Positions 58,352 to 64,000 of a stretch of 64,000 nt of DNA are shown here, piece by piece (position 1 is the first letter of the stretch; the number at the start of each line of letters is the position of its first letter). The stretch comes from Picochlorum sp. 'celeri' (taxonomy: Eukaryota > Chlorophyta > Trebouxiophyceae), in assembly GCA_010909725.1 (NCBI GenBank), contig JAACMV010000007.1:1116001-1180000 (forward strand), in the 5' to 3' direction. The notes beneath the pieces were generated by a model. The model searched no databases. It had not been told where the DNA came from and saw nothing but the letters and a program-made list of their open reading frames with translations. The position numbers and the translations under genes were made by a program.

Positions 58352-59182
58352 ATGTTTAGCAAACTGTTTGGAGAAAAGAAAAAGTCCTCAATACAGGTCG
58401 GGGGAGGAACATCTTCTTCAACAACGATAAAGCAGAGTAAAGAAGTAGTTCAAACGATGAATGCGTTAGAAAAGTTACAATTGGTGCGTGATGTGTGAAT
58501 CCAATCGGTCGAAACAGGACACTTGAGGTTTTATATGGCTCCTTGGTTGCAGGCTAGCGATAATCTTTTGAAAAAGAAGGATTACTATCATGTTCGGATT
58601 GAGAATGAAGTAGCAAAGGCGAAAGAGTGTCTGAGAAAGAATGATAAACATGGAGCTACCATGGCTTTGAAGCGGAAAAAGATGCTGCTGGCAAAGACAG
58701 AGATGTTAGAGAATAACTACTTGCAGATACAAGAGCATATACTTGATTTGGAGAGTTTGCAGACGACGACAGAGACGTTTACAGCTATGAAGGAGGCTGC
58801 TCGTGCTCAAAAGACTGCCATGTCAAAGCATAATGTGGACAAGGTGGAGGATATGATGGCTGATCTGACTGAGGCGAAGCAAACGATGCAGGAAGTTCAG
58901 GATGCGTTTGAATCGTATGGCACACTTAGAGATGGAATAGATGAAGATGAACTGGCAGATGAACTTGCAGCAATGGAAGAAGAAGAGTTGAATGAGGAAT
59001 TGTTGAGACCAGTTGAAGGAATATCTGTGAGTCGAAGGACAGAGGAGAGGATTAGAACGACTGCAGTGAAAGAGGAAGAGCTGCCAGCTGTGCCAAAGGA
59101 GCGTCCAGTGCGACCGAGCGAGACGAGAGTAGGGAATGCATCCAAAGAGGCTGAGGAACTCTTGGCTGATCTTGCGCTGTAA
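58352..59182 (+). CDS. SNF7: ESCRT-III subunit SNF7/CHMP4
   Basis: Core filament-forming ESCRT-III protein for multivesicular body sorting, cytokinesis and membrane repair. Exon 1 (58352-58483) and exon 2 (58553-59182) join over a 69-nt intron (donor GTGCGT, acceptor TTGCAG) into 253 aa. MFSKLFGEKKK is the membrane-binding N-terminus; the join gives ALEKLQLASDNLLKKKDYYHVRIENEVAKAK, then helices rich in Lys and Glu, then an acidic segment and C-terminal MIM-like helix (ASKEAEELLADLAL). Length and charge distribution (basic N-half, acidic C-half) are typical. TGTAA follows the stop. Confidence 0.95.
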
Positions 59183-59311
59183 TTTAGTTTGTACGATAGT
59201 TTTGTAATTTGAAATGAATTGATTCAGTATAATTCAATCAGATAAATAGATATTGAGTTGTTAATAGTCTCTCAAAACCAGTAGAACTGCGTTGCATGCG
59301 CCTTGTCGGGG

Positions 59312-60229
59312 ATGGGTAGAAATGACAGACCAGAGGAGACTGCTCCTCCCGAGATATTCTACAATGATACAGAAGCTAGAAAATACACTGATAATAGTCG
59401 AATAATCAAGATACAGACTGCATTGACAGAGAGAGCGTTGGAACTCTTGGCTCTGCCTGAGGATGGGACTCCCAAACTCTTGCTCGATTTGGGATGTGGA
59501 TCTGGGTTGAGTGGAGAGGCATTAAGTGAAGAGGGACATATATGGGTGGTACGTATCAATCTATACTGGTGTCAATGAGAGACTCCTTCCAACATCAATG
59601 TTGTGCAGGGAACTGATATCAGTCCTCACATGCTTGAGGTTGCAACTGAAAAGGAAGTTCAGGGGGATTTATGTCTGCATGATTTAGGGCATGGTGTTCC
59701 ATTTCGAATGGGAACATTCGACGGTGCCATCTCGATATCGGCGGTGCAATGGTTGTGCAATGCTGATACAAGTGCACATGATCCAAGGAAGAGGCTGAGG
59801 CGTTTCTTTGAAACACTGTATGCGTCTCTGGCCAAGGGGGCAAGAGCGGTACTGCAGATATATCCTAAAAATACTGAACAGGCGTCGATGATTACGAATG
59901 CAGCGATGCGTGTGGGTTTCAGTGGGGGGCTGGTTGTGGATTTTCCTCACAGTACACGAGCAAAAAAGTACTTTCTTGTGCTCATGGTAGGCGGTACGAC
60001 AGCTGTCCCTCAGGGTAAAATGGAAGGTGATGACATGTATGATGACGATGATGTTGCTCCGCGCACAAGTGTGAAAGTACATGATAGAAAAACACGGCGC
60101 AGAAAGGGTGACAAGGTCAAAGGAAAGGCGTGGGTTTTGAGAAAAAAGGAGCAGCAGCGATATAGGGGACAGGCTGATGTGCGCCCTGATAGTAAATATA
60201 CTGGGAGAAAACGAAAAGATAGATTTTAA
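59312..60229 (+). CDS. BUD23: 18S rRNA (guanine-N7) methyltransferase BUD23
   Basis: SAM-dependent enzyme that, with TRM112, methylates a guanosine of 18S rRNA late in 40S maturation. The ATG at 59312 opens exon 1 (to 59548), joined over a 60-nt intron (donor GTACGT, acceptor GTGCAG) to exon 2 (59609-60229), 285 aa. Motifs: [14 protein letters not shown] (family start), [12 protein letters not shown] (SAM motif I), GTDISPHML (motif II, at the splice) and [12 protein letters not shown]. The C-terminal WBS region ([32 protein letters not shown]) is diagnostic. It ends 22 nt from the stop of convergent RPA2. Confidence 0.97.
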
Positions 60230-60251
60230 ACGACAAGAACCATGCATGTAT

Positions 60252-61129
60252 TTACAAGCAGCTCTTCCAGTGTGCATCATCAATTGTAGAGTACAAATGT
60301 CCTTCATCCACCAATCTGTTGATGGATGCCATGACAGTTCCGTGGTCGAACCTGTTATTCGAGTGCATGATGATGTCAGCTACAGTGAGACCGGTATCAG
60401 AACTCGTGTCAGCGGTGTTGAAAATATTGAGCACCTCGGTATCCACTGGAGCCATGCCACCAGGCATTCCTGTTGGAGCTGGGGCAGTTGGATTTGCCGC
60501 TGCAGGCATTGCCTGCTGTGGCTGCCCAGCGCTTCCTTTTGTCAAATGCAAATGCTGGAAAATCACCTGACTGAGATGATAGGTAACCTCATTATGGTCT
60601 GTAATTGGCCTAATGGAAAATGCATTAATCTGACTGTCATTCATGTACTGATGGATATGCCCAAACACTCTGACATAGATTCCATTCACCAACTCAGCAC
60701 GCTGTTGGCGCTCCAAATCTTCATTTCCGTCATTGTTGATAAACATCTTGACAGCAATGCACCCAGTCCCATCATCCAATGTCATGTTGAAGGTCACCTG
60801 ATCTTCCTTCACATTCGACACTTTACCCACCAAGGCAACCTACATAGAACAGATATACGATTATGCCGTGCCTGGATGTATGTATGGCTTGCATTCTTTC
60901 ATTCACGCACATTTGAAATCTCTTTGCCATCAACCATGATGCCCTCTGCCCCACTGGATTTTATCCCATCAGACAACTGCTTCACAGTTAGACGACGAAC
61001 AGACTGACTCTGTGAATCATATGATTTCTTTGGCCCCGTATTCGCTCCATCCTGTGCGCCTGGGCTCGGCATAAAACCTCCTCCGTGAAAAGGCTGACTT
61101 CCTTCAGCACCGAACGCTTCTCCAAGCAT
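60252..61129 (-). CDS. RPA2: Replication protein A 32-kDa subunit (RPA2)
   Basis: Middle subunit of the single-strand DNA-binding complex for replication and repair. Exon 1 (61129-60911) and exon 2 (60839-60252) join over a 71-nt intron (donor GTGCGT, acceptor ATGTAG), giving 268 aa. A Ser/Gly-rich N-terminus (phosphorylation region) precedes RRLTVKQL and an OB fold (VALVGKVSNVKEDQVTFNMTLDDGTG, IYVRVFGHIHQYMNDSQINAFSIRPI). A Pro/Ala linker leads to a winged helix (TEVLNIFNTADTSSDTGLTV, ending VDEGHLYSTIDDAHWKS), matching the UNG/XPA-binding RPA32C domain. Confident. Confidence 0.96.
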
Positions 61130-61473
61130 GGTTATCTCAAAACAGGCTCTGTACTATATCGGATTATTATTTTATATCTATACACGAGTATTTGCGTGGA
61201 TAGTCAGTCGAAATAGAAGCAGTTGTAAATTTGAAATTTCTCTTCACCAACGACCGATCAAACAAAGAGAATCCGGTCGAACTGCCAATCGCCTATATTC
61301 AGGGATACACAGCAGTACCTTGAATTTCAACCACTATTTTATTTGTAATACGTTACTTGTAAAGAATACCCGCGGTGGCAGCAAAAGCCTGAAGAATCAT
61401 CCGCGTATTTCAAACTGAGATCAGGCCTCCCATCACACAATCCCTTGGATGGGATGAATCGCATATAGGGGAT
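61130..61473. other. Divergent intergenic region
   Basis: This 344-nt region lies between RPA2 (minus) and the mTERF-like gene (plus). It contains only a GCATAT/ATATGC hairpin near 61459-61475 and no supported gene. Confidence 0.35.
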
Positions 61474-62436
61474 ATGCCATTCTCTGAACAACAAGCCTTG
61501 GACCCACCATGGGTGACTCTCTTTGCTAGAACAATGTCTTTATCTAACGCACTATCAGGTGTTCAACGAATGGGCCGAGGGCCCCATGTGAGCACCACGA
61601 GCAGCAGCAGCGTTTGGCATACAAGTGCAAAAAAGAAAAGCAACCATGCCCACGATCGTGATGCATATCGAGCACATTGTCATTCAAATGAGATGAAATC
61701 AGAGGACAGTGGGAAACAGGCGTCGTATGAGTTTACGTATCAAGGGAATGATGGCAGGGAAAAGGCAACCTTTGAGCAGGCTTTCAAGTCTGGTATTCAT
61801 GGCGGTGTCAAGGATTATATTGATAAAGCTCCTTGGGATTTTGGGTATCAAATGTCTGAGAAAAATTTGGTATGGCATGACGATTTGAAGGAGAGATTGT
61901 ACTCGAGAGTTGTTAGTGAAGAGATGGACTTGACTGAAGAGGAATTGGAAGGATATTTGCATCGACTGAGAGCATTGCTGCCTGATGCGTCTGAGAAACT
62001 GATACATATGCCGGTCAAAACACTTGGACGGCTTATACAGAGCATAGATACAATACCCGAACGGTTGATGAGGTTGAAGATGATTTTCCCCAAAGCCAAT
62101 GCATCTCTGTTGGCCATTCGCAACCCAGAGTTGGTGCTTGGGTTTGATCCAGACCATTTGGAAACAATTGCGAATGAATTGAATGATATGTTTCCTAATT
62201 TAGAGGTGGATAAGATTGTGGAGGAGAATCCAAGCATGCTTGATATAGAAGAGTTGAAAGTTGCCATGGCCGAGGCGCAGCGGATCATGCCTCAGATGGA
62301 TGTCCAGAAAGCCATGGGATCGGATCCGCAGCTGATTTTGAGTTTTCAGAGAGGGACACAATTGATTCCGTATGACCCTGTGTCGCCAGAGGAGAGGCAG
62401 AGAGATGAAGATGAGTACAATCAGTATTACAATTAA
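61474..62436 (+). CDS. mTERF-like organellar helical protein
   Basis: A 320-aa protein whose first ~70 residues are Ser/Thr/Arg/His-rich (RTMSLSNALSGVQRMGRGP), suggesting a plastid or mitochondrial transit peptide. The C-terminal half shows at least four ~33-residue units with the pattern of mTERF repeats: LPDASEKLIHMPVKTLGRL, IFPKANASLLAIRNPELVL, MFPNLEVDKIVEENPSML and IMPQMDVQKAMGSDPQLIL (each with a Pro/Phe at the start, then a helix and a P-x-L end). Repeat number is low for mTERF factors, which bind organellar nucleic acid. An acidic tail ends at a TAA that directly abuts the SepSecS stop. No intron. Assignment from repeat pattern only. Confidence 0.72.
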   Translation: MPFSEQQALDPPWVTLFARTMSLSNALSGVQRMGRGPHVSTTSSSSVWHTSAKKKSNHAHDRDAYRAHCHSNEMKSEDSGKQASYEFTYQGNDGREKATFEQAFKSGIHGGVKDYIDKAPWDFGYQMSEKNLVWHDDLKERLYSRVVSEEMDLTEEELEGYLHRLRALLPDASEKLIHMPVKTLGRLIQSIDTIPERLMRLKMIFPKANASLLAIRNPELVLGFDPDHLETIANELNDMFPNLEVDKIVEENPSMLDIEELKVAMAEAQRIMPQMDVQKAMGSDPQLILSFQRGTQLIPYDPVSPEERQRDEDEYNQYYN

Positions 62437-63846
62437 TTAATCTACGTGTTTGTTTGCAAATTTCTTTTGATACTCTTTGATACAGGAGAGTAATCTGTTA
62501 AAAAATACGTCTACTTCTTCTGTTGTAGTTCCCAACGCTGCTGCTACGGTTATATATGTATGGGGGTATGCGTCATGGCTCTGTCCGAATCCAAACAGAG
62601 TCACCCCACCCACTGTGGCAGTCTTTCCAGGGACGAGTACCCGTGCCCCTGATGCACTTCGTTGAAAGAGCATGGAGCCTAGAAATGATGCGTTGCTCCC
62701 AAACGTATTCAATGTCATCCCAAATGATACATCATTTCCTTTAATAATGAGAGGAGATTCTCCAATGTCTTTGGCAACTGTCTGCAATGTATTTCGCAAA
62801 TGCATTTCAACATGCTGCCTTTTCCTCAGCACATCTTCCCACCCTGAGGCCCCGAGATGCAATAGAGTCATGAGTAGATCAAGAGAAGGAGACATGGATG
62901 CCCTTCCGGGATATAGTGAGTTGACAGCGTCGATCACGTCGGTCTGATGCTTGTGCGCCAGCATGACAGAGCCACCAACGGGAACCATGAAATTCTTATC
63001 TGTACTCTGAACCACGACATCAACCCTTCCCTTCCGCCAAGCAGATGTCACTAGTTTACACATACTCTCTGATTGAATTCCATATGCATTGTTAATCACA
63101 TGTGGAACATCCACTGTCTTGCACAGCTTGGCCACAGACACAACATCATCAGGAGCCCTAGGAGCAAAACAACTGGTTGTGGACAAGACGCATGCTATTC
63201 TACTCGCACCGACTCTTTCAATCTCTGAACGTATTCTATCAACATCCGTCACAAGAGCATTCCCCTCCAACTTCAACGGAACTACAATGGGCGTGTATCC
63301 TGCTGCAGAAATGCATTTTATACACGTCTTTTGATCAATCCTTGACCACACCACATAGGTCGCACCAGGATTCCTCTCCCGTAATGCCATGAGTGCCAGC
63401 ACAAGTGCCATACCAGTCGCCACAGGAATCGTCAACGCCTTTCCAACGTCTTCCAAACCAGCAATCCCACATGCATCCTTGACCAGGTGGTTTGTCAATT
63501 TTGCCAAGAGAGATGACCCAGCAGCCTTTGGCTGCTCCGCCGACAATTCCCCCGACCTACCAATACCATGAGACATTCCATAATGCCTTTTACGAACCAA
63601 ATCGCAGACGATCCGCCCTTCTCGCTCGCCCAACCCCACATTATCCACAAAATTATTGCTATCCATCAAAGCCACTTCATGAACGAATAACTCAATCATA
63701 GCATCATCCCAACCGATTTTCGGAAGCCTTCGCTCAGATAAAAGCGATTTAATAATCTTTTTTCGCCGATCGAGGGCTTGGGAACCCTGTCTAATATACC
63801 CAGGTGACACCAGGGAGGATGCAATGTCACAATTCTTGCCATCCAT
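62437..63846 (-). CDS. SEPSECS: O-phosphoseryl-tRNA(Sec) selenium transferase (SepSecS)
   Basis: PLP enzyme of the last step of selenocysteine synthesis: it converts O-phosphoseryl-tRNA(Sec) to Sec-tRNA(Sec). 469 aa, intronless. Conserved: NFVDNVGLGEREGRI, RHYGMSHGIGRSGEL (phosphate-binding Arg/Gln region with EQPKAAGSSLL), VVWSRIDQKTCIKCI, and VQSTDKNFMVPVGGS with the Schiff-base Lys. C-terminal LGASGWEDVLRKRQ matches. The gene implies an organism with selenoproteins. Its stop codon begins at 62437, immediately next to the stop of the convergent mTERF-like gene, so the 3' UTRs must overlap the opposite coding sequence; a TGTAA lies inside that neighbour. Confidence 0.96.
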   Translation of the reverse strand: MDGKNCDIASSLVSPGYIRQGSQALDRRKKIIKSLLSERRLPKIGWDDAMIELFVHEVALMDSNNFVDNVGLGEREGRIVCDLVRKRHYGMSHGIGRSGELSAEQPKAAGSSLLAKLTNHLVKDACGIAGLEDVGKALTIPVATGMALVLALMALRERNPGATYVVWSRIDQKTCIKCISAAGYTPIVVPLKLEGNALVTDVDRIRSEIERVGASRIACVLSTTSCFAPRAPDDVVSVAKLCKTVDVPHVINNAYGIQSESMCKLVTSAWRKGRVDVVVQSTDKNFMVPVGGSVMLAHKHQTDVIDAVNSLYPGRASMSPSLDLLMTLLHLGASGWEDVLRKRQHVEMHLRNTLQTVAKDIGESPLIIKGNDVSFGMTLNTFGSNASFLGSMLFQRSASGARVLVPGKTATVGGVTLFGFGQSHDAYPHTYITVAAALGTTTEEVDVFFNRLLSCIKEYQKKFANKHVD

Positions 63847-64000
63847 GCTTGTGTTATTTCTTCTTGTTCTTGTTGGTGTTCATTGGCATGATTGCGGTGT
63901 TATTCAATGGAAGGCATGATTTTTTTTCCTTTTGTATATCAAATCTGTATTCGAACAACACGTGTTTGATCTAGGTACAAAAACAGCACAAGGGAATTCA

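Noticed and set aside
63850..64000. Start of another gene at the right edge
   Set aside because: Too little sequence and no conserved coding pattern; a GTACAA near 63976 is not enough to call an exon.
1..64000. tRNA, rRNA, snRNA genes and CRISPR arrays
   Set aside because: Reading the intergenic stretches, I saw no cloverleaf with a GTTCGA-type arm, no rRNA sequence and no regular repeat-spacer array. A covariance-model search would be decisive.

Overview
The window is nuclear DNA from a small-genome protist, most probably an alga. Every identifiable gene is eukaryotic, genes lie on both strands with short gaps, and most carry one or two spliceosomal introns of about 60-230 nt with GTRYGT-like donors. 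The introns sit almost entirely at the 5' end, often after a first exon of only a few codons. Plastid-like leaders (the MFS carrier near 37.1 kb, the mTERF-like protein at 61.5 kb) point to a photosynthetic lineage. TGTAA shortly after several stop codons (RtcB, uL13m, translin, TBC, SNF7, PAT1, SepSecS) resembles the poly(A) signal of green algae. RtcB, AP-4 sigma and SepSecS argue against fungi and land plants. I cannot name the species.

Layout, 0-24 kb: a left-truncated sedolisin (S53) peptidase; a CPBP-like membrane protein; eIF6; a purple acid phosphatase; mitochondrial-type uL13; translin; an unrecognised 802-aa protein; an HDDC2-type HD hydrolase tail to tail with AP-4 sigma; a nucleoplasmin-like acidic protein; RtcB; an unrecognised 505-aa protein; two tandem AAAP amino-acid transporters; and a NIPA-type Mg transporter.

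Layout, 24-44.6 kb: an ABCC transporter; ORC5; an SLC35F6-like carrier; uS17m; RRP1; an MFS carrier; an intact intronless hAT transposase gene (the only clear mobile element) flanked by palindromic motifs; a CUE-domain protein; and PRP6.

Layout, 44.9-64 kb: a WW-containing sulfotransferase; a membrane dual-specificity phosphatase; a MAT1 homologue without a visible RING; a cytosolic-type sulfotransferase; PAT1; CWC21; a small secreted Cys-rich protein; a CinA/MPTb-domain protein; a secreted protein of unknown function; a TBC RabGAP; SNF7/CHMP4; BUD23; RPA2; an mTERF-like protein; and SepSecS.

The genes do not form one pathway. They are mostly housekeeping: ribosome biogenesis (eIF6, RRP1, BUD23), splicing (PRP6, CWC21), replication (ORC5, RPA2), mRNA decay (PAT1), trafficking (AP-4 sigma, TBC, SNF7) and transport. 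The points most worth a second look are the hAT transposase with an acidic linker and a possible winged-helix tail; the transporter pair with near-identical promoters and first exons but unrelated introns; clusters of long perfect palindromes in two intergenic regions; convergent genes whose stop codons touch; and a RING-less MAT1.
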